DNA from: Streptosporangium brasiliense
GTDB taxonomy: Bacteria > Actinomycetota > Actinomycetes > Streptosporangiales > Streptosporangiaceae
NCBI RefSeq assembly: GCF_030811595.1
Contig: NZ_JAUSRB010000002.1
Span: 8,184,001-8,248,000, forward strand
DNA: 64,000 bases
Reading direction: 5' to 3'
This document shows, piece by piece, positions 9,816-18,862 of the stretch (the first letter of the stretch is position 1; every line of letters begins with the position of its first letter). The translations under genes and the position numbers were made by a program. The notes beneath the pieces were generated by a model. That model was not told where the DNA came from, ran no database searches, and saw only the letters and a program-made list of their open reading frames with translations.

Positions 9816-10316
9816 GTCAGCGACACCTATCTACAAGGCCCGCCATGGCGGACCAGCTTGACTATCTCCGCGGTTCACGCCCGGCCGCCGGGGGTGGGCC
9901 CTCGCGAGCCCGCGGACGGTCTCACGAGGGCCCCGGCTCCCGGTCCGCCGCGTGTCGGCTGACCGCCGCACACGACGGACACCGGCCGGTCCGGGCCTCC
10001 GAACCAGGCTTCCGGAGCGCGCTATCGTTCTGGCTTCGTCCGGCTATCGGCCGCCTTCGTCCCGCTATCGTCCTCCGGACCGCGCCGGCGGGACGGACAC
10101 CGCGGATCCGCCGGCGTCCGCCGCGGCGATGGGCCTCACAATTGGCGGACCCTTCTTGATATGAGCTGAGAAATGCGTCAACACCCTCTTTGACCTGCGC
10201 TGATGGCATACCGGAAGCGATCCGATAATGACCGGATGGCGGCGGCTGCGACGTTGAAAGTGCCTCAGCCAACCGGCCGGCGACCACGGGCCACCGCGAC
10301 AGACAAGGGCAGCAAA
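9816..10316. other. 501-bp intergenic region
   Basis: Divergent region between the HIUase-like/leuA operon (minus) and the small secreted peptide gene (plus). It contains the 22-bp tandem repeat at 10021-10070 and a good -10-like hexamer GATAAT at 10224-10229 without a clear -35. No credible ORF or RNA gene was seen. Confidence 0.5.
10021..10070. promoter_or_regulatory. Direct heptamer repeats with a 21-22 bp period
   Basis: GCTATCG occurs at 10021-10027, 10043-10049 and 10064-10070. A related CTTCGTCC sits between the copies near 10034 and 10055. A period of two helical turns on one face of the DNA is the arrangement used by SARP activators, and a SARP gene starts 0.9 kb away. The assignment is by pattern only. 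Confidence 0.4.
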
Positions 10317-10535
10317 ATGAGCGACTACACCGGCAGCCGCATCTTCCGCCTTGCTTTCTCCGCCATCGTCATCACCGCGGGGGTGGCGGCCACGGGCACC
10401 GTCGCCATCGCGGGCACGGCGGCCGCGGGCGCTTCCGGTGTCACGATGGTGAGCGCCTCGGACACCCAGCCGACCCCCACCCCGACCCCGACCCTGCCCC
10501 CGCACACCGACGGTGACCCGTGGGACGGTTCGTGA
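10317..10535 (+). CDS. Small secreted peptide upstream of the SARP gene
   Basis: A 72-residue product with a short N-terminal head (MSDYTGSRIFR), one long alanine-rich hydrophobic segment at about residues 12-40 that could be a signal peptide or membrane anchor, then a proline/threonine stretch (TPTPTPTLPP) and the acidic aromatic tail DGDPWDGS. The start at 10317 follows AAGGGC. A longer in-frame ORF from about 10203 lacks a ribosome site. A textbook intrinsic terminator follows, so it has its own transcript. I do not recognise a named family. Its position before a TPR-containing regulator makes an exported signal peptide conceivable, which is inference only. Confidence 0.6.
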   Translation: MSDYTGSRIFRLAFSAIVITAGVAATGTVAIAGTAAAGASGVTMVSASDTQPTPTPTPTLPPHTDGDPWDGS

Positions 10536-10601
10536 GCCGGTGAACTCCTGAAAGACGGACGCACGGGTTGAGTGTCGCGGGTCGCCAGCGGCCACCCAGA
10601 C

Positions 10602-10633
10602 GGCCGGAGACATTACGTCTCCGGCCGTTTTCC
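10602..10633 (+). terminator. Intrinsic terminator after the small peptide gene
   Basis: A perfect 12-bp stem (10602-10613 with 10619-10630), 5-nt loop ATTAC and a TTTT tail at 10630-10633. It is one of the strongest terminators in the window and separates the peptide gene from the SARP gene. Confidence 0.9.
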
Positions 10634-10955
10634 GTTCTCTTGACAATGGACTTACGGCCACAAACGGCGGATGAACTCATCGGGGTGGCCCAGACTCTGG
10701 CAAGGCATCACTCCAAGTAGTACACTCCACACCAAAGTGACACATTGCACACGGGGTGACTCTAGTATCGGTAAGATTCAGCGACCGCGTATATCGCGAA
10801 CATCGACGACAATTGCCGTTACAGACAGACTTTCCTGGTCTCCCTGAGGACGCACGCCTGACAATGAGGTTGTACAACCGACGCTTCTCTCGCATCGGGA
10901 AGTGTAGGGACTTTCGCATGGGCCGGGGTTGCGGGTTTTCTTCAAGGAGATGCGG
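10634..10955 (+). promoter_or_regulatory. SARP gene upstream region
   Basis: About 320 bp of comparatively AT-rich DNA between terminator and regulator. It contains TTGACA at 10642-10647, GTGAC repeated at 10737 and 10757 (20 bp apart), and TAGTAT at 10763-10768, a plausible -10 without a well-placed -35. No supported gene lies here. Confidence 0.4.
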
Positions 10956-13900
10956 GTGGACTTCCTCGTTCTTGGACCTCTGGAGGTGACCAACGGCGAC
11001 CAACGGCTGGACCTTGGAGGCATAAGGCAGCAGACCGTGCTCGCCGTCCTCCTCCTCGATGCCAACCGGGCGGTCACCACCGGCCGGCTCATGGAGGCGA
11101 TCTACGGAGACGACCCGCCGACCACGTCCCGGGCCCAGGTGCAGATCTGCATATCCGCCCTCCGGCGCCTTTTCGCCGCCCAGGGCAGCGCCGATCTCAT
11201 CGCCACCCAGTCCCAGGGCTACGCGATCCAGGCCGACAGCAGCCGGATCGACTCGCACCGCTTCGAGAACCTCCTCCTCCAGGCCCGGCGCGCCCGCGAG
11301 GACCGCAGCCCCGAAGAGGCCATCAAGCACTACCGCCGGGCGCTCGCGCTCTGGCGCGGCCCCGCCCTCGACGGCATCGAGAGCAGGCTCGTGCAGTCGG
11401 CGGCGGGCAGGCTCATCGAGCACCGGATCACGGCGAACGAGGACTGCCTCCAGCTTGAGCTGGATCTGGGCAGGCATCACGAACTGGTCGGCGAGCTCAG
11501 CGAGCTCGTGGAGGAGTATCCGCTGCGTGAGCGGCTCCGCGGCCAGCTGATGCTGGCGCTATACCGATCGGGACGTCAGGCGGAGGCGCTCCAGGTCTAC
11601 CGGCTCGCCCGGCAGACCATGATCGAAGAACTCGGGATCGAGCCCAACGAGCGCCTGCAGCAGCTGGAATACGCGATCCTCACCTCCGACGAGAGCCTCG
11701 ACCTGCCGGCGCAGCCCGTCAAGGTCGCCGAGGAGCCGCCGGCCCGCGTGCCGCACGTCCCCGGCATGCTCCCCACCGACATCGCCGACTTCACCGGCCG
11801 CACCAAGCAGATCGACGACATCCGCCAGCGGCTGACGCTCGCCTCCGGCGACCGGTCCCGCTTCGCCGTACCGATCATCGCGATCGTCGGGAAGGCGGGG
11901 ATCGGCAAGACCACCGTCGCGGTGCACTCGGCGCACAGCGTCGCCGAGCACTTCCCCGACGGGCAGCTCTACGCCGACCTGCACGGGGGCCTGTCCCGTC
12001 CGACCAGCCCGATGCAGGTGCTCGAACGGTTCCTGCGCGTGCTCGGCGTGCCGGGCACCGCGCTCCCCGACGGCCTGGAGGAGCGGGCGGAGATGTACCG
12101 CGCCCTGCTCGCCGACCGCAGGATGCTGATCGTGCTGGACGACGCGGGCAACGAGAGCCAGGTCCTGCCGCTGCTGCCCGGCAATCCCGCCTCCGCCGTG
12201 ATCATCACCAGCCGGAGCAGGCTCGCCGGACTGGCCGGTGCGATCCACGTCGATGTGGACGTCTTCGATTCGAGCCAGTCGATGGACCTGCTCTCCCGGA
12301 TAGCCGGGGTCGAACGGGTGCAGTCGGAGCCGGAGTCGGCCGCGGCGCTGGCCGAGCTCTGCGGCCAGCTCCCCCTGGCGCTCCGCATCGCCGGCGCGCG
12401 GCTGCTGGCACGCCCCCACTGGAGCATCGAGCAGCTGGTGGGACGGCTCGAGGACGAGACCCGCCGGCTTGACGAGCTCAAGCACGGCGACATGGGGATC
12501 AGGGCCAGCATCTCGCTGACCTATGACAGCGCCGGCGAGGACGCCCGGCGGCTCTTCCGCCGGCTGGCGATCCTGGAGTCGCAGCTCTTCTCCGCCTGGA
12601 TCAGCGCGGCACTGCTCGACCTGCCCTTCGCCGACGCGCAGGACCTGCTGGACGACCTGGCCGACGCGCAGCTCGTCGAGACCACGGGGGTCGGCCGCGG
12701 GGTGCACACCCAGTACCGCTTCCACGACCTCATCCGGGTCTTCGCCCGGGAGCGGCTGGCCGCGGAGGAGTCCGCCGGCGAGCGGAGCGCGGCCCTGGCC
12801 CGCGTGCTCGGCGGGCTGCTCTTCCTCGCCGAGGCCGCCCGCCGCCGTGAGTACGGCCCCGACGTCATGATCCACAGCGACGCCTCCCTCTGGTCGCTGC
12901 CCAGGGAGCTGGTCGACCAGCTGATCGCGGTGCCGCTCGCCTGGTTCGAGCGTGAGCGCATGATCCTGGTCTCCGGCATCCGACAGGCGGCGCAGGCAGG
13001 CTTCGTCGAGCTCTGCTGGGGCCTGACGATCAACGCGGTGACGTTCTTCGAGGCGCGGGTCTACCTCGACGACTGGCGGGAGACCCACGAGATCGCGCTG
13101 GCGGCCACCCGGCACGCCCGGGACAAGCGCGGCCAGGCGGCGGTGCTCCACTCGATGGGCTCGCTGGCCATCACCGAGCAGCGCTTCGACGACGCCCAGC
13201 GCGACTTCGAATCGGCGGTCCGGCTGTTCCGGGAGGTCAGCGACGACCGCGGGGTGGCCATGGCCATCCGCAACATCGGCTTCCTCGACCGGATGAACGG
13301 CCGCTTCGACGAGGCCGAGGCGCACTACGAATGGGCGCTGACGACCTTCCGCGCCATCGGGGACCAGGTCGCCGCCGCCTACGCCCTCCACAACCTGGCC
13401 CAGCTCCGGCTGGAGTTCGACGACTTCGACGGCGCCAAGCGGCTGCTGTCGGAGGCGCTGCAGCTCAGCGGGAACGGCGGCAGCAGAAGGATGAAGGCCC
13501 AGGTCCTCAACCGGATGGGCCGCGCCCATCTGCAGTCGGGCGAGCCCGCTCTCGCGGCGCGCATGTTCGACGAGACGCTGACCATCGTCAGGGACATCGG
13601 CGACCCCACGGGTGAGGCGTACGCGCTGTACGGGCTGGGCACCGCGCGGCTGCGCCAGGGCATGCTCGCCGAGGCGGAGGGGGCGCTGCGCCATGCCCTG
13701 ATGATGGCCAGCACCTCCAACCAGCGGCTGGCGGAGGCCCGGGTGCTGGTCGGCCTGGGCGAGCTGGCCATCGCCTCCGGCGGACCGGCCCAGGCCGTGC
13801 CCTACTTCCAGCAGGCGCTGTCCCTGTTCCGCCGGATACAGGTCCCGGTCCACGAGGCCCGCACTCTGATCATGCTCGGCGACGCGCACCTGGCCGCAGG

Positions 13901-14024
13901 CAACAGCGCCGCCGCGCACGACGCGCTGGCCGAGGCGCACGCCCTGGCCGAGAAGCTGGATCCCCCGGTGGCCGAGCAGATACGGGCGCAGCTGGCCGAG
14001 AAGGCCCGTGATCGGGAGGGGTGA
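10956..14024 (+). CDS. SARP-family regulator with NB-ARC and TPR domains (AfsR-like)
   Basis: A 1022-residue activator. An OmpR-type winged helix (VDFLVLGPLEV to about residue 95) is followed by a bacterial transcriptional activation domain to about 250. An NB-ARC ATPase follows with Walker A VGKAGIGKTT and Walker B-like MLIVLDDAGNESQ, then a C-terminal array of TPR units. SARPs bind heptameric direct repeats and activate secondary-metabolite promoters; the ATPase and TPR parts sense signals. The GTG at 10956 is chosen because AAGGAG lies 6 nt upstream, whereas the ATG at 10950 abuts that site. It has its own promoter region and converges on the pseudokinase gene. The target cluster is unknown. 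Confidence 0.93.
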   Translation: MDFLVLGPLEVTNGDQRLDLGGIRQQTVLAVLLLDANRAVTTGRLMEAIYGDDPPTTSRAQVQICISALRRLFAAQGSADLIATQSQGYAIQADSSRIDSHRFENLLLQARRAREDRSPEEAIKHYRRALALWRGPALDGIESRLVQSAAGRLIEHRITANEDCLQLELDLGRHHELVGELSELVEEYPLRERLRGQLMLALYRSGRQAEALQVYRLARQTMIEELGIEPNERLQQLEYAILTSDESLDLPAQPVKVAEEPPARVPHVPGMLPTDIADFTGRTKQIDDIRQRLTLASGDRSRFAVPIIAIVGKAGIGKTTVAVHSAHSVAEHFPDGQLYADLHGGLSRPTSPMQVLERFLRVLGVPGTALPDGLEERAEMYRALLADRRMLIVLDDAGNESQVLPLLPGNPASAVIITSRSRLAGLAGAIHVDVDVFDSSQSMDLLSRIAGVERVQSEPESAAALAELCGQLPLALRIAGARLLARPHWSIEQLVGRLEDETRRLDELKHGDMGIRASISLTYDSAGEDARRLFRRLAILESQLFSAWISAALLDLPFADAQDLLDDLADAQLVETTGVGRGVHTQYRFHDLIRVFARERLAAEESAGERSAALARVLGGLLFLAEAARRREYGPDVMIHSDASLWSLPRELVDQLIAVPLAWFERERMILVSGIRQAAQAGFVELCWGLTINAVTFFEARVYLDDWRETHEIALAATRHARDKRGQAAVLHSMGSLAITEQRFDDAQRDFESAVRLFREVSDDRGVAMAIRNIGFLDRMNGRFDEAEAHYEWALTTFRAIGDQVAAAYALHNLAQLRLEFDDFDGAKRLLSEALQLSGNGGSRRMKAQVLNRMGRAHLQSGEPALAARMFDETLTIVRDIGDPTGEAYALYGLGTARLRQGMLAEAEGALRHALMMASTSNQRLAEARVLVGLGELAIASGGPAQAVPYFQQALSLFRRIQVPVHEARTLIMLGDAHLAAGNSAAAHDALAEAHALAEKLDPPVAEQIRAQLAEKARDREG

Positions 14025-14053
14025 GCGGTGAGGCCGGGAGCCGTCCGCCGGAG

Positions 14054-15862
14054 CTACGGCCGCCCCACCCGCCGCCGCTCCTGCTGACCGGCTGCCCGGC
14101 GGTGCTGCCGGCGCGCCCGCACGCCGCGCCAGATCTCCTGACCGCGGGAGAACCCGCTCTCGGCCAGGTCCACCAGCGTCCGTGTCACCGCCGCCCTGAT
14201 CGACGGGTAGCGCACCCGCAGCTCCAGCCAGAGGGACTCGGCGCCCCTGGCGACCCGCACCGCGACCGAGCGTCCCTGGTCGGCGAGCTCCTGCCGCCGG
14301 CGCCGGAGCTCCTCCCGGCTCTCCTCGGCGAGCTGCCGGCCGGCCGCGTCGGCGCTCGAGGTGAGCAGGAGCACCGACACGATGGCGGCGCGGGTCTCCA
14401 GCTCCTCGGGCCTGCCCTTCAGGGCGCGCCCGCGCTGCTCCGACCACCAGGTGACCCGTCCGATCGCGGCCCGCCGCATCGGATGCAGGCCGCCGGCGCG
14501 CAGCCGCCACCGGTGCGTGCGGGCCGCCTGCGGGACCAGGCACAGCTCGACGGCCGCCGCCACGCCCCGCTCCCAGGTCTCCTCGGAGACCTCGCCGACG
14601 ACGTCGTACAGCCGGTCGAGCACGCCCCGCACCTCGGCCATGATGACGGGGACCTCGGTCTCGGCCCTGAGCAGGCGCGCGCACCCGCCCGCCGTACCCT
14701 CCGGGCATTCCGGATGCGCGCAGCGGTGCCGGGCCGCGTGCGCGAGCGCGCCGGCCGCCACCGTCTCGGCGACGGCGTGGTGGCCGGACGACCCGCCCCT
14801 GGCCAGGTCGAGGAGGCCGTCGGCGTCGATCGCCATCCCCCGGTATCTCGGCCGCAGCCCGGCCGTGAAGGCCGCGGCGAAGGCGGCGACGGCCACGGGT
14901 CCGGGCGTGGTCTCCTCAAGCCACGCGCGGTCGAAGCGCCCGTCCCGGACCTCCCGGTCCAGCCAGGTCGCGAGCCGGGCGCGGCCGCCCTCGCGCAGCC
15001 ACGACTCGGCGGCCCCCGGCCGGGCCGTCAGGTCGATCGCCAGCGCGGCCGGGGTGGCGTGGGAGCGGTCGGCGAACTCCAGGGGCGCGTACCGGCGGAC
15101 GGGCGCGACCTCGGGCGCCGCGCCGGCCAGCCACGACCGGACCGCCTCGCCGTCCCAGCGCGTGGCCGGGTCGACGCTCAGCAGTCCGGCCAGCAGCCGC
15201 TCCCAGCGCTCCTCGCCGACGGCTCCGAGGTCGACGGCCGCGTCGCCGGGCCCGAACACCGGGGGGCGGCCGGTCAGGAGCTCGTGGACGACGACGCCCA
15301 GCGTCCACCAGGCGGCGGGGGCCCCGCGGACCCCCTCGACGGTCTCGGGCGGCACCGGCCAGGACGTGCCGGCCGGCAGGGCCGCCCACTGCGCGGCACG
15401 GTGGTGGCCCAGCGCCAGCACCAGCGGGCCGGTCTGCCTGACCAGCAGGTCGTCGGGGCCGAAGTCGCCGACCACGTGCCCGAGAGCGCCCTGCCAGATG
15501 TCGAGGCAGCGCGCGACGGCGGCCACGATCTCAAGCGACCGCTCCTCCGGCAGCGGCCCGGTGCTCATCAGGTCGCGGAGGGTCCCCAGCGGGAGGAACT
15601 CCTGGACCAGCCACGCCGCCCCCACCCGGTCGTGCTCGATCAGCCTCGTGGTGTACGGCTCCCCCGTGATCAGGCCGCTCAGCCGTTCCAGCAGGGCCGG
15701 GTCCAGGCTCAGTCCCGGCCGGTAGACCCTGAGCGTCACCGGCGTGGCGTCACCCTTGCGGGGACGCGCCAGATAGAGATCGCACTCGTCGTTCTGGAGC
15801 AGGAGCCGCTCGATGAGGTATTTCCCGGTGAGGGCCCAGGGGACGGAGACGCGCGGGATCAT
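14054..15862 (-). CDS. Degenerate Ser/Thr protein kinase-like protein (pseudokinase)
   Basis: A 602-residue protein whose first about 270 residues follow the kinase fold (GKYLIERLLLQNDECDLYLAR, VRQTGPLVLALGHH, WWTLGVVVHELLTGRPP). The glycine loop is not conserved, the catalytic-loop HRDLKPxN is replaced by HVVGDFGPDDLL, and DFG is absent. Phosphotransfer therefore seems unlikely. The remaining about 330 residues are helical, with a Cys/His cluster (HRCAHPECPEGTAGGCA) that may bind metal, and match no family I know. The start at 15862 has GGAGG upstream and overlaps the stop of a small upstream ORF by an ATGA, suggesting translational coupling. Confidence 0.75.
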   Translation of the reverse strand: MIPRVSVPWALTGKYLIERLLLQNDECDLYLARPRKGDATPVTLRVYRPGLSLDPALLERLSGLITGEPYTTRLIEHDRVGAAWLVQEFLPLGTLRDLMSTGPLPEERSLEIVAAVARCLDIWQGALGHVVGDFGPDDLLVRQTGPLVLALGHHRAAQWAALPAGTSWPVPPETVEGVRGAPAAWWTLGVVVHELLTGRPPVFGPGDAAVDLGAVGEERWERLLAGLLSVDPATRWDGEAVRSWLAGAAPEVAPVRRYAPLEFADRSHATPAALAIDLTARPGAAESWLREGGRARLATWLDREVRDGRFDRAWLEETTPGPVAVAAFAAAFTAGLRPRYRGMAIDADGLLDLARGGSSGHHAVAETVAAGALAHAARHRCAHPECPEGTAGGCARLLRAETEVPVIMAEVRGVLDRLYDVVGEVSEETWERGVAAAVELCLVPQAARTHRWRLRAGGLHPMRRAAIGRVTWWSEQRGRALKGRPEELETRAAIVSVLLLTSSADAAGRQLAEESREELRRRRQELADQGRSVAVRVARGAESLWLELRVRYPSIRAAVTRTLVDLAESGFSRGQEIWRGVRARRQHRRAAGQQERRRVGRP

Positions 15863-16056
15863 GCTCCTCCCTCCGGCAGCCCGGGGAAGGACAGCGGCGC
15901 GTGCGCGCCCGGCCCGAGCGGGACGGACGAGGCGGCGGGCAGGCGCAGCAGCGGGAGCGGAGTGGGCGCGCTCCTGCCACGCCCGGGGACGCTCTCCACA
16001 TCGGCGCCGTGAGCGGCTCTCCGCTCCAGAATCCACCAGGGGGCGTCGCTCTTCAC
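15859..16056 (-). CDS. Possible 65-residue ORF coupled to the pseudokinase gene
   Basis: A GTG-initiated frame (VKSDAPWWILERRAAHGADV at its start) whose TGA overlaps the ATG of the pseudokinase gene. The tail is proline-rich, ending FPGLPEGGA. The exact ATGA overlap supports it; the weak ribosome site and lack of recognisable homology argue against. It could be a leader or coupling ORF. Confidence 0.35.
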   Translation of the reverse strand: MKSDAPWWILERRAAHGADVESVPGRGRSAPTPLPLLRLPAASSVPLGPGAHAPLSFPGLPEGGA

Positions 16057-16243
16057 CCTGCGGATTCTAGCCAAAAAGCCGCCTGGCGCTTCTGGGCACA
16101 GCGCCGGCTCGGCCGCGGCACTCCACGCGAGGCACCTGTCGCCGGGCGTCGGGCCCACGCCCGCGGGCATGGAACCGCGACCACCCGGGACGGCCCGGGA
16201 CGGCCTCCCACCGTCCCGGGCGTGATGCGGTACTGAGACCGCG

Positions 16244-16276
16244 ATCGCCCCGCGGCCGTTCCCGCCGCGGGGCGAT
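16244..16276 (-). terminator. Hairpin downstream of the ebo-like operon
   Basis: A perfect 13-bp GC-rich stem (16244-16256 with 16264-16276) and 7-nt loop, 80 bp past the stop of the last operon gene. There is no T tract. The rest of the roughly 300 bp between 16056 and 16356 holds nothing else I can support. Confidence 0.55.
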
Positions 16277-16355
16277 CCGCCCCGCCGGTGACCACCGGCG
16301 GGTCCGGCGCGGACGGCCGCGGGTGGCGCGCCACCGCTACCCGCCCGCGCCGCCG

Positions 16356-17738
16356 CTACCCGCCCGCGCCGGCCAGGCCGAGCAGCAGGTCCTTGACCTC
16401 GGTGGCGGCGAAGTGCTCCCTGGCCGCGGCGGGATCGGAGCAGAGCAGGACCGGCGCGTCGCGCGGGTCGGCCGGGAGCCGCCCGTGGGATCCCCGCACG
16501 GCCCGTGCCCCCGCGTCGAGCCCGACCACGCTCATCATGTAGCGCATGCCGAGCTTCTTGCGCAGCAGCGCCGCGGCGGCGCGGCGCTTGGCCGCGCCCG
16601 GCCCCGCCGGGTCGAAGAACAGCTCCGCCGGGTCGTAGCCCGGCTTGCGGTGGATGTCGACCAGGCGCGCGAAGTCCGGCGCCCGGGCGTCGTCGAGCCA
16701 GTAGTAGTAGGTGAACCAGGCGTCGGGCTCGGCGACCAGGACGAGCTCCCCGGCGCGGGGGTGGTCCAGCCCGTGCCGGGCCTTGCCCCCGCCGTCGAGC
16801 ACCTCGGCCACGCCGGGCAGGGCCGCGCACAGCTCGGCCACGGCCGGCACGTCGGCCGGGTCGCGCACGTAGACGTGGGCCACCTGGTGGTCGGCCACGG
16901 CGAACGCCCGTGACGTCCACGGGTCCAGATACTCCATACCCGCCTGGGTGTGCACCCGCAGCAGCCCCTCGGCGCGCAGCAGCCGGTTGACGTCGACCGG
17001 GCGGGAGACCTCCGTGATGCCGTACTCCGACAGCGCCACGACCGTGCTCCCCCGGGCGGCCGCCGCCTCCAGCAGTGGTGCCAGCACCCGGTCCAGGTCG
17101 GCGGCCGCGGCGGCCGCGCGCGGATCGGAGGGGCCGTGGCGCTGCAGGTCGTAGTCCAGGTGCGGCACGTAGGCGAGGGTGAGGTCGGGACCGTGCGTTC
17201 TCATGATCTGCTCGGTGGCCCGGCAGATCCACTCCGACGAGGCGATCCCCGCCCCCGCTCCCCAGTAGCTGAACAGCGGGAAGTCCCCCAGCCGGGCGGT
17301 GAGCGCGTCGTGCAGTTCCGGTGGGTCGGTGTAGCAGTCGGGGTCCTTTCGCCCGTCGGCGTGGTAGATCGGCCGCGGGGTGACGGTCCAGTCGACGTCG
17401 GCGCCCATGGCGTACCACCAGCACACGTTGGCCACCGTGTAGCCGGGGCGGACCCTCCGGGCGGCCTCCCAGAGCCTCTCCCCGGCGACCAGCGCGTTGT
17501 GCTGCCGCCACAGCAGCACCTCCCCCAGGTCGCGGAAGTACCAGCCGTTGCCCACGATGCCGTGGCCGGCCGGGAGCAGTCCGGTGAGGAAGGTCGACTG
17601 TACCGAGCAGGTGACGGCGGGCAGCACCGTCCCGAGCGACGCCTGGAAGCCGCCGTCGGCGACGGCGCGCAGCCGGGGCATGTGCTCCAGCGCCCGCGGG
17701 GTCAGCCCGACCACGTCGAGGACCAGCAGTGATGTCAT
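16356..17738 (-). CDS. eboF: EboF-like type I phosphodiesterase / nucleotide pyrophosphatase
   Basis: A 460-residue alkaline-phosphatase-superfamily enzyme. The N-terminal metal and nucleophile region reads LVLDVVGLTPRALEHMP then LPAVTCSVQSTFLTGLLP, with the catalytic Thr/Ser in that stretch. Further metal ligands are in PHLDYDLQRHG and the later SEYG and DH motifs. It is predicted to hydrolyse a phosphodiester or phosphate ester, presumably of the pathway intermediate. The start at 17738 overlaps the stop of eboE as ATGA; a longer in-frame start at 17759 is less likely. It is the last gene of the seven-gene operon. The EboF assignment rests on family and neighbours. Confidence 0.8.
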   Translation of the reverse strand: MTSLLVLDVVGLTPRALEHMPRLRAVADGGFQASLGTVLPAVTCSVQSTFLTGLLPAGHGIVGNGWYFRDLGEVLLWRQHNALVAGERLWEAARRVRPGYTVANVCWWYAMGADVDWTVTPRPIYHADGRKDPDCYTDPPELHDALTARLGDFPLFSYWGAGAGIASSEWICRATEQIMRTHGPDLTLAYVPHLDYDLQRHGPSDPRAAAAAADLDRVLAPLLEAAAARGSTVVALSEYGITEVSRPVDVNRLLRAEGLLRVHTQAGMEYLDPWTSRAFAVADHQVAHVYVRDPADVPAVAELCAALPGVAEVLDGGGKARHGLDHPRAGELVLVAEPDAWFTYYYWLDDARAPDFARLVDIHRKPGYDPAELFFDPAGPGAAKRRAAAALLRKKLGMRYMMSVVGLDAGARAVRGSHGRLPADPRDAPVLLCSDPAAAREHFAATEVKDLLLGLAGAGG

Positions 17739-18862
17739 GCGCTCATCCCCAGACCGCACAGTTCGGCACGGGCGAAGGCCAGCTCGGCGGCGATGCCGTC
17801 GGCGAGCTGGCCGGGGGTGCGCGGGCGCTGCGCCGCGGGGAGCACACCCCAGGTGTAGGTCTCCACGTCGAAGTGGTCGCAGGCCGCGTCGGCGGCGCCG
17901 ACCAGCTCGCCGAGCGCGTCACGCAGCAGCGGCGCGGTCGTGGCCAGCGGCGCGGCCGGGGAGGAGTGCAGCGGCACGTGGTAGTGGACCCGCCAGGGAC
18001 CGGGCAGTCCCGCCGCGAAGGCCTCGTCCAGGTCGTCGGCGGCGCCTCCCGCGGGGTTGCGGGTCTGGTGCAGGAAACGCGGTTCGGCGTACTCCCGCAG
18101 CGCGTCGGGGTCGTCGGTCTCCAGCGCGTTGGAGAGCTGGACCTTCACCACCGGCACCCGTGCCCGGCCGAGCGCGCGCAGCGCGTCGGCGGGCCTCTCC
18201 CACGCGCACGCGAGGTGCGCGAGATCCAGGCAGACGCCGAGCCGGTCGGTGTCGGCGCCGGAGAGCGCGGCGACGGCCTGGCCGGTGGTCTCGACCACGC
18301 AGCCGGGCTCCGGCTCGAAGGCGACCCTGATGACCCGCCCCGTCCGGCGCTCGATGTCGGCCAGCCCCGCGGCGAGCTCGTCGAGCATGAACGCGGCGGC
18401 GGCGGCGCGGGCGCCGTCCCAGGGGTGCCGCCACGCCAGCGGCAGCGTGGAGATGGATCCCCGCGCCGCGTCGTCCGGGAGCAGGTCGGCCAGGACGCGC
18501 GCCAGGTCGAGGGTGTAGCGCAGGCGTTCGGGGGTGGTCCAGTCGGGGTGGTAGACCGCCTGTTTGACCACGGGGTCCTGGAACGAGCGGTAGGGGAAGC
18601 CGTTGAGCGTCACCACTTCCAGGCCGCGCACGTCCAGCTCGCGGCGGAAGCGCCTGCGCGCGCCGCCGTCGACGGCGATCGCCTCGGCCACCGGCGCGGC
18701 CAGCCAGAGCCCGAGCCCGAGCACCTCGCTGCCGAGGCGCTCGCGGATCGGCAGCGCGTACTCGTCGAGCTGCCCGACGATGCCGGCGAGGTCCTCGGCC
18801 GGGTGCACGTTGGTGCAGTAGCTCAGGTGGAGCAGGCGTCCTCCCGGGTGCCGCAGGCGCAT
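17735..18862 (-). CDS. eboE: EboE-like metabolite traffic protein (TIM barrel)
   Basis: A 375-residue xylose-isomerase-like TIM barrel. The opening HLSYCTNVHPAEDLAGI is characteristic of EboE. Candidate metal-site segments are FEPEPGCVVET, CLDLAHLACAWE and VHYHVPLHSS. EboE is required, with other Ebo proteins, for moving the scytonemin monomer to the periplasm in cyanobacteria; the chemistry is not known. Here it overlaps the TatD-like gene upstream by 1 nt (TGATG) and eboF downstream by 4 nt, so its production is tied to the whole set. Confidence 0.85.
   Translation of the reverse strand: MRLRHPGGRLLHLSYCTNVHPAEDLAGIVGQLDEYALPIRERLGSEVLGLGLWLAAPVAEAIAVDGGARRRFRRELDVRGLEVVTLNGFPYRSFQDPVVKQAVYHPDWTTPERLRYTLDLARVLADLLPDDAARGSISTLPLAWRHPWDGARAAAAAFMLDELAAGLADIERRTGRVIRVAFEPEPGCVVETTGQAVAALSGADTDRLGVCLDLAHLACAWERPADALRALGRARVPVVKVQLSNALETDDPDALREYAEPRFLHQTRNPAGGAADDLDEAFAAGLPGPWRVHYHVPLHSSPAAPLATTAPLLRDALGELVGAADAACDHFDVETYTWGVLPAAQRPRTPGQLADGIAAELAFARAELCGLGMSA

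Noticed and set aside
10203-10316. Longer version of the small peptide gene starting at 10203
   Set aside because: No ribosome site, and the added residues are charged and precede the signal-like segment, which would spoil export.
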